NCBI GenBank assembly: GCA_023248835.1
Contig: JAHFDU010000149.1
Coordinates: 1 to 9,142, forward strand
Source: Myxococcales bacterium
Lineage (GTDB): Bacteria > Myxococcota_A > Polyangia > Palsa-1104
Direction: 5' to 3'
DNA length: 9,142 nt
The position numbers and the translations under genes were made by a program. Below, one piece after another: positions 1 through 6,475 of the stretch; within the stretch, counting starts at the first letter, position 1; each line of letters starts with the position of its first letter. The notes beneath the pieces are model-generated. The model had not been told where the DNA came from. It did not search any database and worked only from the letters and a program-made list of their open reading frames with translations.

Positions 1-1566
1 AACAAAAACATTACGGAAGAGCACATTACGCAGTCGGCGGAAAAGATCTTTTCGCGCGGCTGGTCGCGGATGAAGTGCTATTTCATGATCGGGTTGCCAA
101 CCGAGACCGACGAAGACGTGGTCGGGATTGCGCAGACTGGCGGGCGGCTCAAGCGGCTCGGGCGCAAGATTCGCAAAGATGCCGACGTCACGGTATCGGT
201 CTCTTCGCACGTGCCCAAACCGCACACCCCGTTTCAGTGGTGTCAGATGGACAGCGTCGACGAGATCTTGCGCAAACAGAAGCTACTGCGCGAGCTTGCA
301 AAGAACGAACGCATCGATCTGAAGTACCACGACGCCGGTGTCAGCCACGTCGAGGGAATTTTGGCGCGCGGCGATCGGCGGCTCGCCGATGTGATCGAAT
401 CGGCGTGGAAAAAGGGCGCGCGCTTCGATGGCTGGGACGAACACTTTCAGCTCAAGCACTGGGATGCGGCGCTGTCAGAGTGCAATGTTGATCGCATGAT
501 TTATTTGAACACCATGCCGACCGACGCGCGGCTGCCGTGGGATCATTTGGACATCGGTCTTGCTGAAGGATTTTTGGCTTGGGAATATCGTCGCGCGCTC
601 AAAGATCGGTTGAGCCATCCCTGCGGCAAGCCTTACAAGACGCTTCTGCATCATGCCAACATTGAAGATGCCGAGGCCGATGCCCGCAAACTGATGTGTT
701 ACGACTGCGGCATCGCCTGTGACCTCACCGACATGCGGGAAGAGCGCATTGCCTATTTGCACAAACTCGACGCCCACCGGCCAGCCGAAGAGCGGGTGCG
801 GCTGCCGATTGTGCGAGAGCGTCCGCTCGACAGAAAAGAGATGGCGCAGCCGACCGGATTTTCGCAAGGTTTGGGCCGAAACTTTCGCATTCGGTTTCAG
901 AAGCTCGGACGGGCGGCATTTATTTCGCACTTAGATACGATGCGCCAATTGGTGCGAGTATTTCGCCGCGCTGGCATCGAGCTCATCTATTCGAAAGGTT
1001 TTCATCCCAAGCCGGAAATTTCATTTGCGCCCGCGCTTGGCCTCGGCATTGCGGCGCTCGGCGAATGGTGCGACGTGCGCATCGATTGGAATGGCAGCGA
1101 CGAGGAGTTGGTGACGCGTTTGCGTGCCGCAGCGCCCGAAGGGCTGATGGTCGACGAAGTGCGCCCGCTAAGCGAGGGTGAGCCTAGCCTCGCCAAAGTG
1201 CTGGCACACGCTGACTACGTGACCTATCTGCCGCTTGAAATCGATCAATCGGCCCTACGCAGCGAAGGACTCACCGTCGAGCGCATTCAGAAGCGCCAGA
1301 AGAAAATCGTCGATGTCGGAAAATATCTTTTGTCGGCAAAGATTCTCGACGGCGAAAATCGCGAACTGCGCCAGACTCTCGAATGGCCGCGCGGTGGAAC
1401 GATTTTGGCCACTCGTGTTTCCGTCGGTGACGAAGGCAGCGCCAAACCGTCCGAAGTGGTTCAGGCGCTGCTCGGTACTGCGCCTCCAAGTGGGGTGCGC
1501 TATGCCCGACTTGGGTTTGGCCAGGCGCCGAAAACGGAAATTTTGCCGCAAGTTGGAGCTGCATGA
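1..1566 (+). CDS. TIGR03960-type B12-binding radical SAM protein fused to DUF2344 (5' end missing)
   Basis: The reading frame is open from base 1, so the start and the CX3CX2C iron-sulfur motif lie outside the window; 521 residues remain. Seen: the late radical-SAM segment with KCYFMIGLPTET (about residues 25-36), then LPWDHLDIGLAEGFLAWEYR (about 178-197) and a cysteine cluster CYDCGIAC (about 233-240), both typical of the end of the TIGR03960 domain. From about residue 295 a DUF2344 domain follows (RIRFQKLGRAAFISHLDTMR, then YSKGFHPKPEISFAPALGLG), running nearly to the C-terminus. Known of the family: radical SAM enzymes reductively cleave S-adenosylmethionine at a 4Fe-4S cluster. This fused family is widespread in bacteria, but I know of no settled substrate; an RNA-modification role is only a guess. 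The stop overlaps the start of the next gene as ATGA. A paralogous radical SAM gene converges from 3667. Family assignment is firm, function unknown. Confidence 0.9.
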   Translation, partial: NKNITEEHITQSAEKIFSRGWSRMKCYFMIGLPTETDEDVVGIAQTGGRLKRLGRKIRKDADVTVSVSSHVPKPHTPFQWCQMDSVDEILRKQKLLRELAKNERIDLKYHDAGVSHVEGILARGDRRLADVIESAWKKGARFDGWDEHFQLKHWDAALSECNVDRMIYLNTMPTDARLPWDHLDIGLAEGFLAWEYRRALKDRLSHPCGKPYKTLLHHANIEDAEADARKLMCYDCGIACDLTDMREERIAYLHKLDAHRPAEERVRLPIVRERPLDRKEMAQPTGFSQGLGRNFRIRFQKLGRAAFISHLDTMRQLVRVFRRAGIELIYSKGFHPKPEISFAPALGLGIAALGEWCDVRIDWNGSDEELVTRLRAAAPEGLMVDEVRPLSEGEPSLAKVLAHADYVTYLPLEIDQSALRSEGLTVERIQKRQKKIVDVGKYLLSAKILDGENRELRQTLEWPRGGTILATRVSVGDEGSAKPSEVVQALLGTAPPSGVRYARLGFGQAPKTEILPQVGAA

Positions 1567-2069
1567 AGTTCGTAAGTCTTGGCCTTATCGCACTGCTTGT
1601 CAGCTGCAGCACCGATGGCGTCGTGTTGCAGGGCAAGAGCTGTAGCGAGAATACTTGCCCGACCGGCTACTATTGTCCGAAGGTGCAGAGATGCGAGCAG
1701 CGCCTGCCCTCGGTCTGCCATCGCGACTGCGCCAAGGCTGTCTGCAGGTGCGAAAGCGACGAAGACTGCAGCTCCGAGTTTGTTTGTGATCGCGGTGTTT
1801 GCAAGCAGGCGGTGACGTCCTGTTCGCGGCATGTTCATTGTCCGTCCGATTGCACCGACGACTGCGGTGTATGCATCTGTAGTGGCCAGTGTATGTCGGC
1901 GAACGACGCCGGTATGGCGGTTGTCGACATGAGCGTCCCACGGGACTTGGCGGTGTTGGAGGTCGATTTATCACCTGGACCCGATGATGCGGCCTCGCAG
2001 GCAAGCGATGCCGGCATGCCGGCCGATGCGGATGCGGCGCCCCCTGTCGACAGTGGCGCAACCCGCTAA
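1563..2069 (+). CDS. small cysteine-rich lipoprotein
   Basis: This 168-residue protein begins with a short signal peptide ending in a lipobox LVSC (Cys15), so it should be lipidated and exported. Residues 27-110 carry about 22 cysteines in short spacings (TCPTGYYC, CESDEDCSSEFVCDRGVC, DCGVCIC), resembling the small disulfide-rich modules of myxobacterial surface proteins. Residues 112-168 are a low-complexity Asp/Ala/Pro-rich tail without cysteine. The ATG overlaps the upstream radical SAM stop (ATGA), with a GGAG ribosome-binding sequence at 1555-1558, so translational coupling is likely. No separate promoter is apparent. I do not recognise a specific family and infer no enzymatic role. The next gene converges on it with only 17 bases between the two stop codons, and no terminator hairpin of its own is visible. 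Confidence 0.8.
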   Translation: MKFVSLGLIALLVSCSTDGVVLQGKSCSENTCPTGYYCPKVQRCEQRLPSVCHRDCAKAVCRCESDEDCSSEFVCDRGVCKQAVTSCSRHVHCPSDCTDDCGVCICSGQCMSANDAGMAVVDMSVPRDLAVLEVDLSPGPDDAASQASDAGMPADADAAPPVDSGATR

Positions 2070-2086
2070 GAAATTACGGCAAACGT

Positions 2087-3667
2087 TCACTCCCCTGTCC
2101 GTGCACCCTGAGCGGAGCGCAGCGTCCTTCGCCCTTCGGCAGGCTCAGGAGGATCAGGATGAGCGGCCATAAGTCCCCCCCGATTATGCTGAGCTTGTCG
2201 AAGCACAGGCTCAGGACGAGCGGGAGGCACAGTAAACGCGCGCTTCCAGGCGGCGAAATTGCCGCCGGCTTGGTGCGCTTGCAGGGCGCGCCTGCCGGCA
2301 TCGAATCCGCCCTGCGCGAGCTGATATTCGACCCACGCCCAGCGAGTGGAAGTGGGGCGGACGTCGACCGTGCCGGCGAGGAGGCGACGCAGCCTCGCGA
2401 GTTTGTTTTCGAGTGATGGAATCGATTCGAAGGGCGTGCCGTCAAGTGGGGTGTTGCGCTTGGCGACAAATGGCGCAATCCCGAGGGCCAGCGGGACGAT
2501 GCGCGAAAGTTCGCGCGCAAAACGGGCAAGCTCGTCGATGTCGTCTTCGGTTTCGCTCGGTAGCCCAATCATTTCGTACAATTTGAGTGTACGCAGCGCA
2601 TGCTTGCGCGCCAGTTCGGCAGCACGAACCAGATGCTTCTCTTTGGTTTTGCGTTCGATCTGTTCGCGTAACCGCTCCGACGATCCGTCCGACGCAGTGG
2701 TGAGGGTTCGGTAACCGCCGCGCGCCAGAAGTTCGACCAGTTCGTCGTCGAGACGATCGGCGCGCAAAGACGAAATACCGACTTCGCGGCCACTTTCGAC
2801 CAGCTGGCGCACGATGGTGCGAATTTGCGGATGGTCGGTCACCGCTGCACCGACCAGCCCGACCCGCTTCGCTTGCGGGGGCACCAACTCGAGCACCCGT
2901 TCGGGCGGGACCAGCCGCATGCCGCCGTTGGTCGAGCGACGCATGACGCAATAGGTGCAACCGCGCGAGCAGCCGCGCTCGGGCTCGATCAGAAACATCG
3001 AGCGCAGCTCGGTGTTGGGCGTGAGCACTTGCGAGTAGGCCGGCAATTCAGAGTCCTGTGTCTTGGCCACTGCAGGAAGCTGCTCACCGTCGAGAGCGGG
3101 AATCCAAAATCCCGGTTGACCGCGCAAAGATTCGAAGAGCCGCGTGCGATCGGGTGCGCTCTCGATCGCGGTTTGAAGCCTCGGTACCAGATCTTCCGCT
3201 TCGCCCAGCAGCACCAGATCGACAAACGGTCCGAGCGGAAGCGGATTGGAGAAGGTCAGCGGCCCGCCGGCGACGAGGAGGGGATGGCGGCCATCGCGGT
3301 CGGCCGAGTAAAGCGGAATCTGACCGAGCGCCAGACAATCGAACAGCCCGGTCAGCTCGAGTTCATACGCGACCGAAACTGCGATGATCGGGAACTCGCT
3401 GATCGCAGTTTCGCTTTCATAGGTGCAAAGCGAGGCGCGCGATTTTCTCCAGGCGTCGACGTCGTCGGGCAAAAATGCGCGCTCGGCCGCCCACTCTCCG
3501 CGATTGAGCAGGCGATAGATGGTTTGGTAGCCGAGCGACGACATCGCGACGTGGTAGCTCGAGGGATAGAGCAGCGCGACGCGGCGCGGCGCCGACGGAC
3601 GGAAAAGCGTGCCGACTTCGTCTGCCAGACGCGAGTGAATCTGCTGCTGAATTTCGCTGCGCCGCAT
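2087..3667 (-). CDS. B12-binding-type radical SAM protein, paralogue of the TIGR03960 family
   Basis: With the ATG at 3667 the protein has 526 residues; an in-frame GTG at 3685 would add six. Neither start has a clear Shine-Dalgarno sequence, and ATG is preferred only because it is the commoner start. N-terminal half: RVALLYPSSYHVAMSSLGYQ (about 29-48) and FVDLVLLGEAEDLV (about 148-161), the Rossmann-like B12-binding-type region, although no cobalamin DxHxxG motif is visible. The radical SAM core has CSRGCTYC (Cys233, 237, 240), then SSLRADRLDDELV and KLYEMIGLPSETEDD. The site where many relatives have an APEAG motif reads TTASDGSSERLR. There is no DUF2344 domain. Conserved sequence ends near AAWKRAF (~478); residues ~482-526 come from the dispersed repeat and are probably not ancestral. 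The substrate is unknown. Confidence 0.88.
   Translation of the reverse strand: MRRSEIQQQIHSRLADEVGTLFRPSAPRRVALLYPSSYHVAMSSLGYQTIYRLLNRGEWAAERAFLPDDVDAWRKSRASLCTYESETAISEFPIIAVSVAYELELTGLFDCLALGQIPLYSADRDGRHPLLVAGGPLTFSNPLPLGPFVDLVLLGEAEDLVPRLQTAIESAPDRTRLFESLRGQPGFWIPALDGEQLPAVAKTQDSELPAYSQVLTPNTELRSMFLIEPERGCSRGCTYCVMRRSTNGGMRLVPPERVLELVPPQAKRVGLVGAAVTDHPQIRTIVRQLVESGREVGISSLRADRLDDELVELLARGGYRTLTTASDGSSERLREQIERKTKEKHLVRAAELARKHALRTLKLYEMIGLPSETEDDIDELARFARELSRIVPLALGIAPFVAKRNTPLDGTPFESIPSLENKLARLRRLLAGTVDVRPTSTRWAWVEYQLAQGGFDAGRRALQAHQAGGNFAAWKRAFTVPPARPEPVLRQAQHNRGGLMAAHPDPPEPAEGRRTLRSAQGARTGE
2101..2223. repeat. dispersed palindromic repeat cluster (CTGAGC-TTGTCGAAG type)
   Basis: CTTCGGCAGGCTCAG (2134-2148) is inverted, with two mismatches, as CTGAGCTTGTCGAAG (2189-2203). 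CAGGCTCAGGA occurs directly at 2140-2150 and 2206-2216. TCAGGATGAGCGG (2154-2166) is repeated with one change at 2211-2223. A further half-unit, CACCCTGAGCGGAGCGCAG, lies at the left edge, and a run of seven C sits at 2175-2181. The core words match a repeat family that I recall as scattered through intergenic DNA of many proteobacterial genomes. Here it is not intergenic: it forms the last ~45 codons of the minus-strand radical SAM gene. The paired arms could fold as a transcript-end hairpin for either converging gene. Confidence 0.7.
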
Positions 3668-3704
3668 CCGACGGCTGCTTAGCACAAATCGTTCTGTTCG
3701 TGTA

Positions 3705-3718
3705 AAGTGCCGCCACTT
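3705..3718. promoter_or_regulatory. small inverted repeat upstream of the minus-strand radical SAM gene
   Basis: AAGTG (3705-3709) and CACTT (3714-3718) flank a four-base spacer, 38 bases upstream of the ATG at 3667 on the minus strand. It could be an operator half-site pair or chance. No convincing -35/-10 pair was found around it. Confidence 0.2.
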
Positions 3719-3763
3719 AACGGAAAGGTCCTGCGTAACCGTTCACGGGGTATACATAGAATG

Positions 3764-3775
3764 TTGACTGGTCAA
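3764..3775. promoter_or_regulatory. TTGAC-TG-GTCAA palindrome, candidate operator
   Basis: Two five-base arms are separated by two bases in the divergent region between the minus-strand radical SAM gene and the MopE-like gene. Both strands contain a TTGAC half of a -35 box here, but neither has a good -10 hexamer at 16-18 bases. A protein-binding site is therefore more plausible than a promoter core. Confidence 0.25.
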
Positions 3776-3869
3776 GTTTTTCAGTTCTCGACGAGAAACG
3801 CGCTGAGCGTTGTTGATCGCCATCCGAAACGCGCGAGACAAGCGCGCGGCGGGGGGGGTGAGGGTGAGC

Positions 3870-3954
3870 CGGACCTCAATGGTCCGAGTGCGAAGCCGAA
3901 CCGGCGGGCTTTGCCCGACGAGGGGGTTCGGCCCGAGCCGGCGCGAATGCGCCG
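3870..3954 (+). other. three consecutive stem-loops in the leader of the MopE-like gene (candidate structured RNA)
   Basis: Stem 1: CGGACC (3870-3875) with GGTCCG (3881-3886), loop TCAAT. Stem 2 is two-tiered: GCCGAACC (3895-3902) with GGTTCGGC (3925-3932), enclosing CGGGC-TTT-GCCCG (3905-3917). Stem 3: CGGCGC (3939-3944) with GCGCCG (3949-3954), loop GAAT. All stems are perfect Watson-Crick. They lie 48-133 bases before the ATG at 4003 and could be a 5' leader structure, a small RNA, or folds of an inserted repeat. Strand is given as that of the downstream gene; the stems would fold equally in a minus-strand transcript. No T-run follows, so a simple terminator is unlikely. Confidence 0.35.
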
Positions 3955-3984
3955 AGAGCGAGGGCGAACGGAACGTCCCCCGGT

Positions 3985-3995
3985 GAAAGGAAAGG
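3985..3995 (+). promoter_or_regulatory. ribosome-binding site for the MopE-like lipoprotein
   Basis: GAAAGGAAAGG is purine-rich and ends seven bases before the ATG at 4003. It fixes this start, which is also the only one that yields a lipobox signal peptide. Part of it belongs to the right-hand copy of the 13-bp direct repeat. Confidence 0.55.
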
Positions 3996-4002
3996 TCCTG
4001 CC

Positions 4003-4878
4003 ATGAAAGGGTGCTTGTTTCTGATGGTTTCAATGCTTGCCTGCAATCGTGATCCGTCTTTCACGCCGATTCCGCCGCCGACCTGCGCGGTCGGGGATCA
4101 TTGCCGAACTGATCGTGATTGTGACGATCACATTTGGTGCGATGGCGCCGAATTGTGTCAAGCCGTCGGTCATCCCAATAGCAACCGCTGCGGCTGTATG
4201 TACAACACGCCGCCCTGCCGAGTAGCGCTTGCCTGCAGCGAGTCGATGCATGAGTGTCACGAAGGCTGCGCTACGCCGGACGTCGATGGGGATGGACACG
4301 ATTCGATTGCTTGCGGCGGTGACGATTGCGACGACACCGATGCCCACCGCTTCCCTGGTCACGCCGAGGTCTGCGATGCGATGAACGTCGATGAAGATTG
4401 CGACTCGTCGACCTTTGGCACGCTCGACGCAGACGCGGACGGCTTTGTCAGTATCGCCTGCTGCAACCAGTCGAGCGACGGAAAAATGACCTGCGGTTCA
4501 GACTGCAATGACGCCGACCCGGGAGTGCATCCCGGTTCGCCCGAGGTGTGTAACGGCAAGGACGACAATTGTAACGGCGCGATTGACGAGACCGCGCAGG
4601 TTGCGTTGTACGTGGACAGCGACGGCGACGGCCACGGCCACGGCCACGGTGTTGGCAACGCGGTGATGGGTTGCGCAGACCTGGTCGGCTACTCGCCGCT
4701 TAACAACGACTGCGATGACAGCAATGCGGCGCTGCAGCCGGGCAGCATCAAGTGCCAAGGCGGACAACAGCCAGCGAATATCTTTATTTGCAGCTCTCTC
4801 GGTGTGTGGCAGAGCGCCACCTGTGCCGGCATGCAGAATTGTTTCGCGCAGCCAAACGGAACCGGAATCTGCCGCTAA
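4003..4878 (+). CDS. MopE-like metal-binding-repeat lipoprotein
   Basis: The 291-residue protein starts with a short signal peptide and lipobox MLAC (Cys14), so it is probably a lipoprotein. Residues 28-89 form a cysteine-rich module (CRTDRDCDDHIWCDG and similar). Three repeats follow of the type in the putative metal-binding domain of MopE: a DxDxDG loop, then DCxDxD, then EVCNGxDDNCNG. They begin at about 93 (DVDGDGHD; DDCDDTDAHRFPGHAEVCD), 142 (DADADGFV; DCNDADPGVHPGSPEVCNGKDDNCNG) and 205 (DSDGDG; NDCDDSNAALQPG). The third lacks the closing CNG block. The Asp-rich loops are expected to bind Ca2+ or another divalent ion outside the cytoplasm; copper binding by MopE relatives cannot be carried over by sequence alone. 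Repeat three contains an unusual HGHGHG stretch encoded by tandem GGCCAC. A strong Shine-Dalgarno sequence precedes the ATG. Its upstream region is structured; downstream it converges on the propeller lipoprotein. Confidence 0.85.
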   Translation: MKGCLFLMVSMLACNRDPSFTPIPPPTCAVGDHCRTDRDCDDHIWCDGAELCQAVGHPNSNRCGCMYNTPPCRVALACSESMHECHEGCATPDVDGDGHDSIACGGDDCDDTDAHRFPGHAEVCDAMNVDEDCDSSTFGTLDADADGFVSIACCNQSSDGKMTCGSDCNDADPGVHPGSPEVCNGKDDNCNGAIDETAQVALYVDSDGDGHGHGHGVGNAVMGCADLVGYSPLNNDCDDSNAALQPGSIKCQGGQQPANIFICSSLGVWQSATCAGMQNCFAQPNGTGICR

Positions 4879-4915
4879 ACAGTAAACAGTGTCACAGATT
4901 CGCAATCCGCCAGTA

Positions 4916-4952
4916 CCATGAAAATCCTCATGTAATATTATGTTTTTCATGG
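4916..4952. terminator. hairpin between convergent genes, candidate bidirectional terminator
   Basis: CCATGAAAA (4916-4924) pairs perfectly with TTTTCATGG (4944-4952) across a 19-base AT-rich loop. It stands 38 bases after the MopE-like stop and 26 bases after the stop of the opposing lipoprotein, where a shared terminator would be expected. The stem is AT-rich and its T-tract is part of the stem, so it is not a textbook intrinsic terminator. Confidence 0.4.
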
Positions 4953-4977
4953 AGTCAAAAACAGTGCGGGGTGATCT

Positions 4978-6462
4978 CTAGTTCTTGTGCAGGATGGTGC
5001 CTTGTTCCCCGACGACGTAGATGTCGGCATTGCTGGTGCCCCAGACGCCGTGCAGGTTGACCCAGACGCCGGTCGACTCAACTGGCCAGTTGCCGTCGCC
5101 GCTCGAATGCAAGATGGTGCCTTGGGCGCCGACCGCATAGGTCTCGCCGTCGCTCTCCCACACCCCGTAGAGCGTGCCGCTATTGTGGCTCGACTGGGCG
5201 CTCCAATTGCCATCGCCCAAAGAGTGCAAAATCGTGCCGTTCGTACCAACCGCGAATACGTCCGTACCGTCCCCAGAGATGGAATAGAGGTCGGCTGAGC
5301 TGCTGGAGGTTTCACGGCTGAGTACGGCGCCACCGTGCGAATGCAAGATCAGGCCGCTTGCGCCGACGATATAGAGATCAGTCGCAGACTTGTAGACAGC
5401 GCGCAGAGTGCTGGAACCTTGTCCCGCAGCGACGGCGCGAAAATCGGCGCCCGTTGATCGATCGAGAAAGCCGTCTTTGCCAACCGCCAAGATCTGCGAG
5501 TCATCGCCGCCAATGCCGTACAGATCAGTTGAAAAAGTTGGCGCGGCCGACCACGTCCCATTTAGAAAATGCCACCAAGCGCCCGATGCGCCAGCGGCAA
5601 ACAGATCGCCCGCCGAATGGCCCCACACTGCGTTTATGTCTTGCGTCCCAGGAGCCACGTCGTTGGTCCAGACACCATCGCCGAGAGAGTGGAGAAGGGT
5701 GCCCGCTGCGCCGACGGCATGAATGTCGTTGGCTGCCGATCCCCATACCGCATTCAAGTCGTGGGAATCGGTCGGTGCTTGCGTCGCCCAAGTCGATCCG
5801 TCCGGTTGACAATCGTGGCCGCTGTCAGCGTAGCCGGTCTTGCAGCGATAGCCGCACGTAGCGCTTTCACATGTGGGGTGCGCGTGCGCGACAGTCGGGC
5901 AAGGTGAGCAGCGCGTCCCGCACGCCGTTGGCGAATCGACGGCCCAACATTGTACTCCGCAAGCATGATAGCCAGGATTGCAGGTTGGCATACAGCTGCC
6001 AGAAACGCACTGTACCGTGCCATTGGACGTTGTCGCGCAGACAGTTCCGCAATGGCCGCAGTTGTTTAGATCGGTTTTCAGGTCGACGCAGGCTCCGCTG
6101 CAGACTTTCAACGGATCGGCGCAGTTCACGCAGCTACCCTTGCTGCAGGTGGGCGCTGAGGCCTGGCAGACATTGCCGCAGGTGCCACAGTTCTGCGCGT
6201 CGGCTTGAAGATCGACGCAACCTCCGTTGCAATTGTTGGGGCGAGCGGCGGCGCAGATGCCACCGTCGTCCGGCAGTACACGTCCGCCATCGGTGGGCAT
6301 GGCTTTGCTGATGCAGACGCCGATCTTTGAATAGACGCCGGTCTGATCGCAGATGTTCACGGACGCGTCGGGAGAAGTGCCATTCATCGTCCCATCGCTG
6401 CCGAAGTCGACGATGCCGCAGCCGGCCGACAAAATACCGGACAATAGAAAAGCGCTGATCAT
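4978..6462 (-). CDS. lipoprotein with Stig1-type cysteine repeats and a predicted seven-bladed beta-propeller
   Basis: The chosen ATG at 6462 gives 494 residues and a typical lipoprotein signal MISAFLLSGILSAGC (Cys15). The frame stays open to an ATG at 6603, but those 47 extra codons are mostly a hexamer repeat (VGVGVGV, RPRLRPRPR) and would bury the signal peptide. Residues ~39-220 are cysteine-rich, with Stig1-like units CNGGCVDLQADAQNCGTCG (from 78) and CSGACVDLKTDLNNCGHCG (from 121) and a degenerate third near 168. Seven repeats of 38-40 residues then start at 235, 275, 313, 352, 391, 430 and 469, each of the form DLxAVWG..xDIYAVGxxGTILHSxGDGxW. The seventh stops after GTILHKN and lacks the last strand, which WATQAP (near 225) could supply to close a ring. 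Such proteins are common in myxobacteria; ligand and role are unknown. Outer-membrane or surface location is inferred. The Shine-Dalgarno sequence is weak (GGCGG abutting the ATG). Confidence 0.85.
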   Translation of the reverse strand: MISAFLLSGILSAGCGIVDFGSDGTMNGTSPDASVNICDQTGVYSKIGVCISKAMPTDGGRVLPDDGGICAAARPNNCNGGCVDLQADAQNCGTCGNVCQASAPTCSKGSCVNCADPLKVCSGACVDLKTDLNNCGHCGTVCATTSNGTVQCVSGSCMPTCNPGYHACGVQCWAVDSPTACGTRCSPCPTVAHAHPTCESATCGYRCKTGYADSGHDCQPDGSTWATQAPTDSHDLNAVWGSAANDIHAVGAAGTLLHSLGDGVWTNDVAPGTQDINAVWGHSAGDLFAAGASGAWWHFLNGTWSAAPTFSTDLYGIGGDDSQILAVGKDGFLDRSTGADFRAVAAGQGSSTLRAVYKSATDLYIVGASGLILHSHGGAVLSRETSSSSADLYSISGDGTDVFAVGTNGTILHSLGDGNWSAQSSHNSGTLYGVWESDGETYAVGAQGTILHSSGDGNWPVESTGVWVNLHGVWGTSNADIYVVGEQGTILHKN

Positions 6463-6475
6463 CCGCCAGTTTTGC

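Larger units (their letters stand above)
3722..4001. repeat. possible non-autonomous mobile element or duplicated leader bounded by 13-bp direct repeats
   Basis: GGAAAGGTCCTGC occurs exactly at 3722-3734 and again at 3989-4001. Just inside the pair are imperfect inverted sequences: TTCACGGGG at 3742-3750, and CCCCGGTGAA at 3978-3987 (complement TTCACCGGGG). The interior holds a TTGAC/GTCAA palindrome, an eight-G run (3851-3858) and three stem-loops. No transposase is encoded. The arrangement resembles a miniature element with a long target duplication, but a local duplication of the ribosome-binding region is equally possible, because the right copy supplies the Shine-Dalgarno sequence of the gene at 4003. 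Confidence 0.35.

Noticed and set aside
475..930. 151-codon minus-strand frame inside the first radical SAM gene
   Set aside because: It is a shadow frame over the conserved LPWDHLDIG and CYDCG region and has no domain or start signal of its own.
1563..2069. RiPP precursor modified by the coupled radical SAM enzyme
   Set aside because: The protein has a lipobox signal peptide, is 168 residues with many ordered cysteines, and lacks a leader/core layout. The radical SAM partner belongs to a family not known for peptide modification, and no transporter or protease is nearby.
2825..3682. 285-codon open frame on the plus strand opposite the second radical SAM gene
   Set aside because: It is fully antisense to a gene with clear family motifs, is rich in Arg/Gln/Gly without recognisable domains, and is explained by GC-rich codon use on the opposite strand.
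3764..3792. plus-strand promoter using TTGACT at 3764
   Set aside because: No -10-like hexamer occurs 16-18 bases downstream (the sequence there is CTCGACGAG).
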